Position numbers and translations under genes: made by a program
Assembly: GCA_013398275.1 (NCBI GenBank)
Contig: VZSE01015292.1
Coordinates: 1,450,648-1,514,647, forward strand
Reading direction: 5' to 3'
Length of the DNA: 64,000 nt
Source: Promerops cafer
Lineage: Eukaryota > Chordata > Aves > Passeriformes > Nectariniidae
In this document: piece by piece, positions 52,501 through 64,000 of the stretch
Layout of the letters: the number at the start of each line of letters is the position of its first letter
Numbering within the stretch: position 1 is the first letter of the stretch
Notes under the pieces: generated by a model
What the model was told of the DNA's origin: nothing
The model's input: the letters and a program-made list of their open reading frames with translations, nothing else
Databases searched by the model: none

Positions 52501-55500
52501 CTTAACTAAGAAGAGAATCAAATACAATGACTTATTCAATAGCCCTATGGAGAATACAGCCAGCAACAGGTAGCTCAGAGAGGTCACGAGCTTTCCTGTA
52601 CTTCTGTAACAGCAACACCTTGAAACAAGACATCTCATTGAGCTATTCCACTACTAAATTTTTCAAAAAGTGGATGCTTCTGCCTCTTAGCTGTCAAAAA
52701 CACCCTCAATGTGTTGCTCTTTCTAAGCAGGCTCAGCTGTAAACAAGTAATTCTAATTAACTGCATGTTTACATTAGAGTACAGTTGTAGAAATAACTAT
52801 TAAAAGCTGATGCAGCTACACTTGCACTGTATCCTAAATGCTTGGATTTACTATTAACTCAAGTTCAACTGTTAAAGTAAAATGTAAGCCATGCTATTTT
52901 TAACATCAAGATTCAAGTTATACTAAAAAAAACCCTCATCAGTGGAAATTCCTTCATTTCAACTCGAGAGCTCTGAATGACCAAGATTAAGATGAGCAAT
53001 TTCTGTATCTCAGGTCTCAATCAGAGATGGGACATGGGCAACCCTAATACACAAACTCATGATATATCTAAAAATAAAGATAGAGATAACTTTGCCTGCT
53101 GGATGATACTTCAAAGCCTTAGCTCTGCCTGCCTTGATCTGAGACGCTGGGGAAGGATGTTCACAAAACTGGAACAAGAGCAGTGTTTTCACTTTTTGGA
53201 AAAATGCCTCGAAACCCCCCAAACCTGCTCCCCCAGCCCAAGAGAACAACACAGGAGCTCACAACCTAAGAAGCAGGAACAAGAAATTCCACTCATATCT
53301 AGATTGCTAGGAGGAGCAGGGAAAGGCAGAGCTTTTGTTAATAATAAATTTTATCTTACGGGACAAAACCACAAGGTTTTAACATAATGAAATTGAAAAA
53401 AAAAATTTCCTAGCTGGAATGACTGGCAAGAGATAAAATGTAGCTACATCATGAAGTAAGGGGAATCTTCAGGGTTTGCAATAATGGGAATGAATAGTTT
53501 TAATATCAAAAAATAACCACAATAAGTTTAAGATGATAAGGAGCACGCTTTTCACATATAAACTAACGCAAGCGTCCATCTAGAAAAATTAGTAAAAACT
53601 TTTTTTTTTGGAAAATCAGAGTACCACCCAGTCTGTCCATTCAAAATATATGGGAAATAAGAAGTGCAATGAGATACTAAAAAAGAAAATTCTTCATGTA
53701 GTGCTGATTCCGTAGCACTGACTAAAGAAAAGGTAATCACTCTGCACCATCTAATTATTAAGAAAAGCTGGTGAAAACTTGAAAAACCCAGTGAAATTTT
53801 TCAGAAAGGACACGGAAGTGTGGAATATAGACACACATTTAATATTCTCCATAGAGAGCTATATTTTTGAAGTTATCAGAAGTTTTTTGCAGTATTTAAT
53901 ACAGTTTGTGATTTATTAAGTAACAAGTTAAATAGAACATGATACATTGGTTTATACTACTAGATGTTTGCTTAAGATAAGAAAATGGAGAAAAATACAC
54001 CACTTCCACTTCAACTCATGAATGCGGAAACTAAAAATATTTTTTAAAAAATCTGGAGTGAACTGAGGAAGAGTAAGACTTTTTTTAGCAGTTTTTTCTA
54101 AGTCTCACTCTATCTCAGATTCTGCTGTGCAACCAAACTTGAAGACGTGTTGTTGCTGCAAAATTAACTTCCAGAAATTAAAATCAGAGGCTGAGCAGAA
54201 GAGAGACCAAAATTAGCACTCCAGTGAGAAAATGCAGGACGAGTTCATGTATATTTGCACCAGCCACAACACATTCTGACTTTGTCCAGGTAGTAGGAAA
54301 ACCGGGAAAAGGAAGATAAAGGGTGGGCTGATGCAGGAATATTTAGGGATCAGTGCTGCATCAGAGAGAAAAACAAGGAGTGGAGGAAACAGGAGCCACT
54401 GAGAAAGCCACAGGTCCCAAAGAGGAGCTGCAGATGCTGCAGGGGAGAAAGGATTTGGGAGACAGAACAAATTACAGAACCCAGACTTCACTCACTCAGC
54501 TACACACTGAATGGTTTATTTTCTGTTTGGGAAAATAAAAGGAAACTTGCACATTTGTTTGATTTTACCAAAACTAATGAGTAAAATCCCACATCTACCA
54601 TCAAAAGTCAAAACCCTTGCAGACCCATTCACAATGTTTTCCACATAGTTAAGCCTTAAGCTCTCTTCTGTCTCTTTTGCTTCTCAAATTGCATCACTCG
54701 TGCTTATTCCGCTATTCATAGTTATTGCTCTCCAAGCTCTCTACAACTGTAAAGCTTTCTCCTAGGTTGATAGCTGCATACTTAAAAAGCTTTTGTGAAA
54801 TTTAAACCTCAAAACAAATAGAACTACTGCCATATTTTTGGCCAGTCCCTTTACATGCCAAATCATGTCTGCAACATATGTAAACTTAGCTTGAGGGATG
54901 AGTTTACTACTGGGGTTTTTTGTTGTTGGGTTTCTTTTTCAGAAAACTGAAATATTTAACTGAAAGCACAAATGTCAAGTTGCAAGCCAGGAAAAGTAAT
55001 TCAAAGGACAGAGAGCTCTCAACATGTAACACCATAAAATTGGTAGTTTAACTACTGCTTTGCTAGGAGAATTCAGCATTTCCCAACCAGTAAACGCAGA
55101 TAAGATGCACATTCTGCTCTGAGCAATACCATGCTTCCCATAAAAATAATCATGTTCAATTCCCACTTTCCTTCTTTTACCTACATGAAAACAAAGCACA
55201 ATGTAAAAATGAAAGTCAATGCTTTCTTTGAACACTGTGCTGTCATCTCTCCACTGATGGTTAACCTGAGCCTACCACGAGCATCTAAAAGCAGATAAAA
55301 CTAACCAGCTTTTTAAACTTTTAGATTTCTTCATGCATTACTTTTCTGTAATATTTCAGGAACCTAAACAATACGATTTTTCACCCTGAAAAAAAAATTC
55401 ACTTCACTTGCACGTGGAAATATTTTAACAGCTTCATTTCAGAAAGGCTCTAAGCAACGTGAAGGAGTTATTCCAGTGACTACTAGAATTTTCAGTGCCA

Positions 55501-57142
55501 CAGTATGTCAACAATCCTTGCCAAATGAGGCTCTGTGTAGGTATTATAAACAATCAAAATTTTCTGAAAACTCATTTTACAGCGTTTAAAAATCATACCT
55601 GAGTAGCAGATTTAAATTGCAAAGCATTTGCACAAGTTCTTAATGGACAATATCTCATATCTTTCAGGCAAGATCCCATAAGAAACTTGAAAAAAAACCC
55701 AACCCAAACTTGGAAGGTTTTTTCCTTTTTTGTTATACGTAAAAAAATATTAATGCTGCTTCACTGAGTTCACTTTTACTCTGTCATAGAACAGCACTTT
55801 AGCCCTTGTAGAAATAAAAGTATTTTCAAAGGAAACATAATTTCAAGCACATAAAAACTCTCTTAAACATTCTACCAATTAAGGAATTGCTTGGTTGCAT
55901 AGGTGGTTTAACATCACCAGGTATTACCTCCCATTCCTTTCAAGTTCATGAAAGTTATATTTAACTTGTATAAACATTTTGCATAAACTTTTATGAGCTA
56001 TATGCAGTAGTCAGTTCTTTTTCATAGTATTTATTAGGTGTTGGGATATCTTTGTCTTTTGACAGAATTCAACTACACAACTCTGTCAGCTCTAAGGACA
56101 AGACCTAAAACTGAGTGAAACACAAATCCTGCTCCCCTCTTTGCCCACACCTCCACTCTATGTTCTACAGCATAAATTTTGATCCAACTGAACCAGCTGT
56201 TCAGATGGAACTAAACAGACATGTACACACAACTTTTCCAGCACCTCACTGGTGTCCTGGAGCAGGAGCTGAGGAAAAAAACCCAAAAGTTTGCGCCTCA
56301 AAGCTGCAGAAGCCTCTCAATAGACACCGTGATGCACAGAAAGAACGAAAGAAAGTGTGAGGGGAATCACACACCCCAAGCCTTCCCCACTCCAATTTTC
56401 AATTTTACTCAAAAACACCAGGAAAAAATTACTTTTGTTGCCCGTCAAGTAAAACACAATAAAGTCTATTTGTTTCTTGGCAAGGAACTGAAGTGACCAT
56501 TCTGAAAACATAGGACTGGTACACAAATGTAAAGGAACTATAAAAACAGAGCAATCATATTTGTGTATACAAGCTAATATTAGCCATTAGGAGGGAATTC
56601 ATTATTTTGGAAGACTTAGTTATAAATATTATACTTTTCCCTCGCTCATAACATTAACTTCTCATCCATAAAATCACATGGCTAAAAAGACCAAAGTTAG
56701 AAAAAACTCCACAGTATCAGGCAACTGAAAAGTAAAGTTACTGAACCAGAAGCTGTTTCACTTATAAGAGAGACTGACACTGACTAAAGTGATTAGGTAA
56801 TATTATTTACTGCTTTATATGATATAATGGGGGTAATGGGATGTATTAAGAGAAGATTAGAAACCATCAATGACTACCTTTCCTTACTCACAAACTCCTA
56901 AATCTTGGTGAGAAATGAGAAAATGTTCGAAATCTGTAAGAGGGTGACCTGGCTTTCTTAGCTTTCCCACTAAGAGAAAATAATTTTTAAAAGTACAAGA
57001 AAATGCAAATATATTTGTGATCTAAGTCTTGAAAACAAAGCTATTCAGCTCTGCTTATGCCATCAACATTACCAGATTTAATAAATACACAAACTCCTAT
57101 TCAGCACTTCAACATACTAGTTCAAGAAAGTGTCAACATTTC

Positions 57143-57238
57143 ACATCATTATTTGGGAAACTGAGGCTGAAAAGAAAAGCATTACCTAAAATTAAATGTA
57201 ACCTCAAGACTTCCTGAATCCTAAACACTATCCAAACT
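57143..57238 (+). repeat. MIR-like SINE relic
   Basis: TTTGGGAAACTGAGGCTGAA matches the MIR segment GATGAGGAAACTGAGGC, followed by a diverged TTACCTAAAATTAAATG (compare ACTTGCCCAAGGTCAC) and GACTTCCTGAATCCTAAAC (compare CCTGACTCCCAG). The order and spacing are correct. Confidence 0.45.
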
Positions 57239-58240
57239 TAATAATCACAAAGGCATATTCTCCTTATTTGTCAGTCTTTGTAGTGGATTTCGTAAGTCAC
57301 ATTTCAACCATTTATTTCTATTTAAATATTTCTGCTTGTCCCAGTTTTTCCCATGACACTTCAAAATTGTCTCTTGCCCGTGCCAATTATTCCCTGCTTT
57401 CTAAAATTGTGCATGACAATGACCCTCTCCTTAGAGTCTGTCAGCCAAAGCCACAGTGATCACAGAGGGGAAAGATGACTTAAAGAAATCAGAAGTAAGT
57501 GAAAGGCCATGTGTTTTTGGAAGCAAAGAACCCCAGCCTCCAGATAGCACAAAAAGGAGTTGTTTTCCTTTTTCTCTTCAACCTGAGCTACACATTCAAT
57601 TCTTCCAACTATATTACTTAACTCCCCCTATCATCCCTTTTCCCATTTTTCATCCTTTCCAGCTCAGAAAGACTGCCATCTAAACTTCTGCACAGTCAAA
57701 AAGAGAAGGTTTTGGCTCCACCTTATCAGTGGATGCTCACAAAATACTGTTTGCAGCAGCAGATACCTACTCCTCTGGAACTGCCTCATGAAAAGACAGT
57801 TGAAGTGTTGAGGAGGGAGGGAAGGAAAGGAAGGGAAGTCGCAGGCTTCCTGCTATTAAAAGCCAAATTTAAACCCTTTCTACATCAAAAGGGCCTCTGT
57901 TGTTGGCAGCAACGCAAAGAGTAGAAAATTTGGTTGATACGGCTCCTTCATTATGCTTAGAAGGCAGCTCTTCCATGTTGAAGACCAGGAACACTGGAAA
58001 AATACTGTGGGGAGGCCACACTCCCATTTTTCATGGAATTGCTGCAGGAAGATGTCAGATGATAGCACAGCCACCTGAAGCCATTCTGCAAGAGCTGAAA
58101 GTGGGCTAAGCCCTTCTAAAAAACCTCTATGCAGAAAAACCTGTGCTGTAGAACATGCCTTGCTTCTCCAATACTCTACTCCCTTTATCAATGCCACAGC
58201 ACTCTTACATCCCACACACCACCTTCACTACAGCAACAGG

Positions 58241-58255
58241 AAAAAAAAAAAAAAA
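58241..58255. repeat. A15 homopolymer
   Basis: Run of 15 A on the plus strand. I looked for a retroposed gene or SINE just upstream and for flanking duplications and found none that convinced me. Confidence 0.9.
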
Positions 58256-61173
58256 TCTGTCTCTAATTCAACTACGGATTATAAAAGGAACATTGAAAAA
58301 AAATAGTCTTTACTGTAGTTAACTTGCCTACGACTTTAACCACCATCACATTAATCTTAGCTTTAACTATTCAGCACATTAATTACCTGGAGCACTTGAT
58401 TCCATACAGTTCCTCAAATAATTAATTAGCTAAAGGGATTGAGAACTGGAGTCCCAGAGGAAATTCCAGTTTTGTAGAACTACACAGATTTCACCTTGCT
58501 AAATGCTACAACAATTCACCTAAAGGCACACAACAACTTCAACTATTTACGGGCAGAATCTTAAAACCAAACCAAATAAAATCTCCTCACACTTACTGAA
58601 GTAGGCCAGCATTTTTAGCACTGGATATCCTGTTTGGTCACCAGAAAGAAGAGTAACACTAAATAAAAACGTTTGATTCCCTCGTTCATAGCATGAGACA
58701 TTCTTGCTTACAGGTAACCTCTCTCTGCTTCAAATATCCATTGCCAAAGGGCAACCAAACCAAAGGCAAACAATTCTAATACAGGACTTCAAACTGGATT
58801 TCTTTCAAAGCACAAGAATAATTCAAATCTAGTTATGTACAAGTACACTAGAATGAAAGAAAAATCTCCTCATCTGCAGCGTATTACTGTTTTCACCACC
58901 TCTCTCCTGCTATTCATCATATCAGCTGTGGTGTTGTATGCAAACATGTTTATGTTCCAGAGCAACTGATCAGGACATGAAGAGAAGTAATGCTTTGCTC
59001 TTCCTACTGTTCCAAAAAAAACTCCATTCTATTTCTTTCATTAGCTGAATCCCACATCATTCTTCCACAAGGTAAGCAGGGCAGAAACGGAATGAATCAG
59101 GCAAAAAGGGTAATGGAAAGCGAGACAACATAGAGAGCAGTTAGTTATTTGGAAGAAAATGCAAGTTATTTAAGGACAGATGTGTAACTTGCAAGAATTT
59201 CAAAACACTGAAAAAACAGCATTTTCCCTGCTGTAAAGTGTATGTTACGATCTACTGATTATTTTTGGCAGCAGAACCCTAAGAATGATGTGTTATAACT
59301 TATTCCTTGTACACTTTAAATATACCACACTTCTGTACTGGATTTTTATGCACCTCAGTGTTCCAACACGTATTACCCACCGAAGGACAGGCACAAGGGA
59401 CAAAATGCCATGGGTGGACAGCCCACGGCCCCTGAGCCCAGGCAGCTCCCCTGCAGCTCCTGCACCGGGATGTGCCCTGTGACTGGCAGCAGGGCTGTGC
59501 TGGCACAGGGCTGCCCCGTAATCCAAATCCCTCGCTAGGAGAGGGCAGAAGCCAGCAGAGCCTCCTGAGGCCAAATTTGCCATGTCGCCCAGGATTCCAG
59601 CTGCAGGCTCAGCTCTGCCCAAACTGACAGTGCAAAGTGAGACACTCGAGGAACCCCCTGCTGCTGCAAATCCCAGCGTGTCCCAGTCCCTCACCAGCTC
59701 TGCACAGGCCTCTGGGCTCCCAGTTCCACACAGATTTGAGTATGCAGCTTGCAGGGTTGAGGTTACCCACCCACATCATACACCATCTATGACACAGCAT
59801 CGTTACCCCTTTCAGAGCATCCAGTGCTTTAGAAGTTAGAAAAACCATGTTGCTTAAATGGATTGATACTTCAAAGGTACCAGGGATCCACTTCCACTTC
59901 TGAACTTTTTACTCAGCACCCAATATTGAGACCTACTCAACCAAGTCAATTCATGCAAGTCTTTTAAGTCACACAAGTCTTTTAAGAGGCCTCTGCAGCA
60001 GTCCAAACAACAGAGACAGCTCAGCAGTAACAGGATGCAGGACTAGGCACTTATGAAAAAGTTATTTTGGAAATAGAAAATATTCCTTATAAAGAGGAGC
60101 TAAAAACACATAGCACATAACGTATTTATCATGAATCAGTCTGAACTTTCATCCAAAAGACTGTGTACCTTATCCTGAACTATCATTTGCTGATTAGGAA
60201 GAAGTACTGTCCAGACTCCTTGGCTAAACTTTTAGCTCAGATATTCTTATTAAAGAATTAACTACTGGAAGACTAATGAAAGCTTAACCTTCCCAAAAAG
60301 GCAGGATTCACAAAATAGATGATACCACTAAAAGCTAAAGGATGGCAGTACAAAACTGTTATGTTTGAAAACAAGCAAGACAAAACCAATAATACAATCC
60401 AAAAAGGAAAGGTAAGCACAGAAAATAAGCTTTGAAATTTCAACACTTTGATTCAATTAGTATTAATTTAGCAGCTTTTGGTATACACACACACACAACT
60501 GCAAGCATAAATTAACATGCAGAAAAATCTCTTCATACTCTCTAGCAAAGTTAGCCAAAAAGTTAGCAAACATAAATCTTTCTCCGACAAACAACAAGAT
60601 ATGCGTCTTCCCTATCTTAATGCCATTCCCCTCTTCACAACTGCTAAATAACAGATATTAGAGGCAAAAAATAAAAGCTTTTAGAAAGATAATTTAATAC
60701 AAACATCTGGACAAGCAAACACAACAAAATCCCCAAAATTCAGAGTATGATTTCCTTCTGTGAGGACATGGAAAATAAAGCCTTACTTGCTCCAAAAATA
60801 GAGAAAATTGTGCTCGTTTTGTACACTGACACAAGGCACGTTTACAGCATATGAATCAATGTGCTATAGCTGAGGTAAATCAGTGTCAGCCATGTTGTGA
60901 AAGAAACTGCAGTTAACAAACCCACAAAACTCAAAACTTAATCAAATCAGCTCTGCCTTGACATAAATAATTTTACACTGCTAGATCGTACTTATGATTG
61001 GTGCCTGACTTCTTCAGGTTAATGTCTATTAATCTCATCTAAAAATACACATCCAAATTCTAGAGAGAGTGAAACAGCAGCAAGAGGCAAATACACAAGA
61101 TATAAACCAGGAGCACTGACTGCGGCGCAAAGGAGGAAGGTACGTTGTAAAGTGGAAAAGCAAATGCACTTAC

Positions 61174-61246
61174 TCAGCATTAAATCCATTCACGTGCAGG
61201 ATCCTCATCTGCTTGACTATTGTGCTTTTACCGGATTCACCAGCAC
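61174..61246 (-). CDS. GNAS: Gs-alpha exon 2 (P-loop exon)
   Basis: Internal coding exon of the stimulatory G-protein alpha subunit, the membrane-associated GTPase that couples receptors to adenylyl cyclase. Read on the minus strand it begins with the last two bases of a split Gly codon and continues AGESGKSTIV, then KQMRILHVNGFNA and two bases of a Glu codon. This contains the nucleotide-binding P-loop GAGESGKST. The acceptor is CTAG and the donor is GTAAGT (61168-61173). The 73 bp length and phase equal those I recall for mammalian GNAS exon 2. The P-loop alone would fit GNAL as well, but the downstream exons decide for GNAS. Exon 1, with the initiator and N-terminal helix, is not in the window. 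The exon joins in frame to the 55 bp exon at 30342-30396, giving the junction NAEEKK. Confidence 0.97.
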
Positions 61247-64000
61247 CTAGAAAATGAAAGTAAATCAATTTCAGAAGGAAGCATAAGTGATTAAGGCACA
61301 CGCTAGAATTTTTTTCATCGGCGTAAAATTGAGAAAGTTGGGCTTCTCAGTGCAAGAGCGAAAAGTGAAAGAAATAATTGCCACTGGAAACTTCAGTTGT
61401 AGCTAAAAATAAATGCCCAGCTCAAGTCATGTGTCAGATCTGAATCTTGGATCATTTCACTGTCCATTTTTCCAGTGTCAATGTTAAAAGCAGATTGCAG
61501 TATTTGGAAAGAAAATGGACAACTTCAACATTTTACAGAGAAGACGACAGGGAACATCACAACCTGATTGCCTTGTCACTACTGTCTGGCAGAGGGACTG
61601 ACTGACTGAAGTCCCAATTAAACTGAAGAAATTCCGTTATACCCTTAAAGAATTCTAAGTTTGTCTGCAGTTCATCATCACCCAGTCAAACTCCGTAACT
61701 TAAATCACAAGGAATAAAATATGTAGATGCTCACATTTGGAAAAGGAAGGCATCCCTTTAAGCCTCCACCCACAAAGCTACAAAAAACCTCCTCTTATTT
61801 GTGTCTTGTAAGCAGCCTCCCACCCTCCCTACATGTTCCAAAATCAACCCTACAACGAGAGGCAGAGACCACCTTTTGCGGCTGCCTGCTCCAAAGAGCT
61901 CCCCCGCAGCTCTCCCGTACCTGCAGTGCAAAAACCCCACTCCACTTTACTCCAGTTTCCATAAGTAGATGGATGCTATTTCTGCTGTGCTGCTCGGATG
62001 CCAGTGCACAGGGCAGCCCATCTGCCTATAGTACCCGTTTTTCCATGCACGCTGAACAACTCCAACAGCAGCATTTAATTGAGCTGCTCCACGCTGCCAG
62101 ATCGGCAGCTTTTCTATATAAAGCAAACATATTTTTGCAGGAGTAGTATCGTAACGTGGCAAAATTTAGAAAGATTCCCCTTAGCATCTCCTGGATACTC
62201 GTTTATTCCCCTCCCCAGCCTGTGTCTCACCCACAGGAACTGTACGTCTGTGGCAGAACGGGCAGGGAGGTACAGTTTGTATTTATAGGATGTCAGGCCT
62301 CTGCTAGCACACACTGACAGCACAAGCCTCCATTTTGAGCCTCATGTTCAAAACTGTATTTTAGCACTTACATTTCAAGGTTCATTTTCTCACAAATGCT
62401 TTCCCCCTCTGCTTTCTCCCTTCCTTTCCTTCAACCTCATGAATTCCCAAAAGTCCTCCTCTGCTCTCCATAAAACCTGGTTGCATGTTTTGCCACTTTA
62501 ATCCCAGAGCCTTACTCCTTTTTCCTCTCCTTGCTCACTGCTGTTTTGTAAGCATTTAGAGAGCAATTTTTACCTACAACTCTTTATGCACACGCCACTG
62601 CTCCCCTAAGCTGCTATTTTATACCATACACCCTCTGTCTGATCAGGCAGACTGCACCATGCAATAAACACAGGTGGCTAAACCAATCAAGAATTAGTAT
62701 CTTGGGATAAGATAGACAGGATTATCTTCACAACTAAGAATTATTCACGAAGGCAGTATCTGCTATAGTCATTTGTCCACTTAAAAATTATTAACAACAA
62801 AATTTCAGCTGTAACACTAAATCACATTTTATATTTATAAGCATTGGGAGCCAAAATCTTTACTTCACTTGGTCCAAGAAGGAGGCTGGACAGTTGTTGC
62901 ATTTGCTATAAACACATACAGTTTGGTATTGACACACCTGGGTTCCCTGGATCGCATACAACACCAGAGAACCAAAATGATGTATTACATCTACATTTCT
63001 CCATAAGTCTAGCTCTATATTTGGCTGCTTGTTAAGGCCACATTCCCAACAACAATTACACACACACGTTTAACTTCACCACCAAGGAGAGTTCCATTAA
63101 TTTCAGCGAGACTGCTCGTGGCAGCGGGGCAAGCACGTGTACAGCGATGGGGCCTACAAGCAGCAGCATAAACCCACTAGAATATTCAGGAGCTCTTCTT
63201 TGTTGTTATTTGAATATGATTTGAAAAGATTAAGAACACTTTCCAAGTGCCTGGCTTCTTATTTCACGTGTCTTATAGAGGAAACATAACATAATAATAG
63301 GGAGCTAAGCTTTTATATTTTTTACCAGTGAGTCTGAGTTACAGACTATCCACAATTCCTGGCAGAAACTGTAACAGCTGAACTATCACTTTAAAACACA
63401 CTCACAGACTACTTTACTGCCATCGCTGCACACACGCAAATTTTTATTTTCAAGCATCTAAACTATTTTTCAGCCACCAAAACTAAAGAAAAGAGAAAGA
63501 AAACCCAGGCATGTTTCTGTTTGCTGAAATTTTGCCTCTTACGAAAGCAACTCATCTGATGACAAATAGTTTCTACGTATCTACGTAATGTTCAGCCTGA
63601 AATCTGGAAGCCCAAGACATTTCCCAAGAGCTGAAGTCCAAATTATCCTGTTAAAAGATTTCTGCTGAAGCCCTGGCATGCTCCTCAGTGCTGCAGGTGC
63701 TGCTGTAGTCCGTCACTCTCCATTTATATTACGTCTCTTTCTTCAAATGAGCATTTGAAAGATTTTACTGGTGATAGTACGCTTCCAAATTCACCGACTT
63801 CAAAAATTCTTTCCCCCCCCCGCCTTAGATTAGGGCTTTTTCTCCCAAAACTGAGTCAGCTCGGCGAGGCCTAGCCTGTGCTCCACGCTACAGCCCTGCA
63901 GAATGTGCACAGGCAGTCCCTCGGCGTGACCAAAACAATCCACGGCTCGTAACTGCATCTGATCCTAAAACACTACTTCAAAATACTCTGAAATCATGAG
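61247..64000 (-). other. GNAS: GNAS intron 1 (partial, 3' part)
   Basis: Sequence upstream of exon 2 on the coding strand. Gs-alpha exon 1 (N-terminal MGCLG through THRLLLL) was looked for and not seen, so it should lie above position 64000. A moderately GC-rich stretch at 61.8-62.06 kb and a C9 run near 63.81 kb are present. The last 200 bases contain several CpGs and an AP-1-like TGAGTCA near 63.85 kb, but no coding sequence that I recognise. Confidence 0.7.

Larger units (their letters stand above)
30397..61173 (-). other. GNAS: GNAS intron between exon 2 and exon 4 (30.8 kb)
   Basis: Large intron in which mammals carry the optional exon 3. It begins GTAAGT after exon 2 and ends CTGTTACAG before the 55 bp exon. 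I see small tandem duplications at 30.57 and 32.12 kb, an E-box palindrome at 36.76 kb, a TA/TG microsatellite with palindromic core at 46.5 kb, a MIR-like relic at 57.14 kb, an A15 run at 58.24 kb, a short (AC)n run at about 60.49 kb, and a GC-richer, mildly CpG-containing stretch at about 59.4-59.75 kb. No further exon was recognised. A 45 bp cassette exon could easily be missed by reading alone. Confidence 0.8.

Noticed and set aside
58200..58260. Processed pseudogene ending in the A15 run
   Set aside because: No AATAAA signal, coding remnant or target-site duplication could be found upstream.
16818..61246. Assignment to GNAL (G-olf) instead of GNAS
   Set aside because: PPVELANPENQFRIDYI, IQDIKNNIKEAIE and CYERS fit GNAS; GNAL has PPVPLANPENQFRSDYI, ILDIRKNVKDAIV and CFERS.
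61919..62125. Alternative first exon of GNAS: TATA-like element at about 62114 and a minus-strand donor CAG/GTACGG near 61920
   Set aside because: The TATA-like string is equally good on both strands, the donor is mediocre, and no known GNAS first exon lies between exons 1 and 2.
63800..64000. Gs-alpha exon 1 or its CpG island at the window end
   Set aside because: A few CpGs and an AP-1-like site are present, but none of the expected N-terminal codons are.
1..64000. CRISPR arrays, bacterial operons, integrated viruses or insertion sequences
   Set aside because: No regularly spaced repeats, no ribosome-binding-site-led gene clusters, and no polymerase, integrase or capsid motifs in the open frames; the window is vertebrate intron.

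Overview
The window is vertebrate nuclear DNA, most likely from a bird. It is almost entirely intronic. I find one gene, on the minus strand: four consecutive coding exons of a stimulatory heterotrimeric G-protein alpha subunit (Gs-alpha, GNAS). The bird assignment rests on a CR1 LINE 3' end near 3.5 kb, very low repeat density over 64 kb, and protein sequence that matches non-mammalian Gs-alpha. Another sauropsid cannot be excluded.

Layout in transcription order, from high to low coordinates: partial intron 1 (61247-64000); exon 2 (61174-61246, 73 bp, P-loop); a 30.8 kb intron; the exon equivalent to mammalian exon 4 (30342-30396, 55 bp); an 85 bp intron; exon 5 (30137-30256, 120 bp); a 13.2 kb intron; exon 6 (16818-16915, 98 bp); and at least 16.8 kb of the next intron down to position 1. 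The exons join in frame to give 115 codons plus the start of a split Tyr codon. They run from the GTP-binding P-loop through most of the helical domain, and all splice sites are canonical GT/AG. Exon 1 should lie above 64000 and exons 7 onward below 1; I could not find them here.

The introns hold one CR1 fragment, several weak MIR-like SINE relics, a diverged pair of unknown short dispersed repeats, a few microsatellites and short tandem duplications, and two small CpG-rich clusters (about 12.6-12.85 kb and 22.19-22.48 kb). The second cluster carries a strong plus-strand splice donor and could be an antisense or alternative promoter. Apart from those four exons, the many short open reading frames look like chance: they have no recognisable domains and no consistent splice context. 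I saw no bacterial, viral, CRISPR or otherwise new system. The points most worth checking are the gene architecture, the plus-strand CpG/donor region and the lack of a visible exon 3 cassette.
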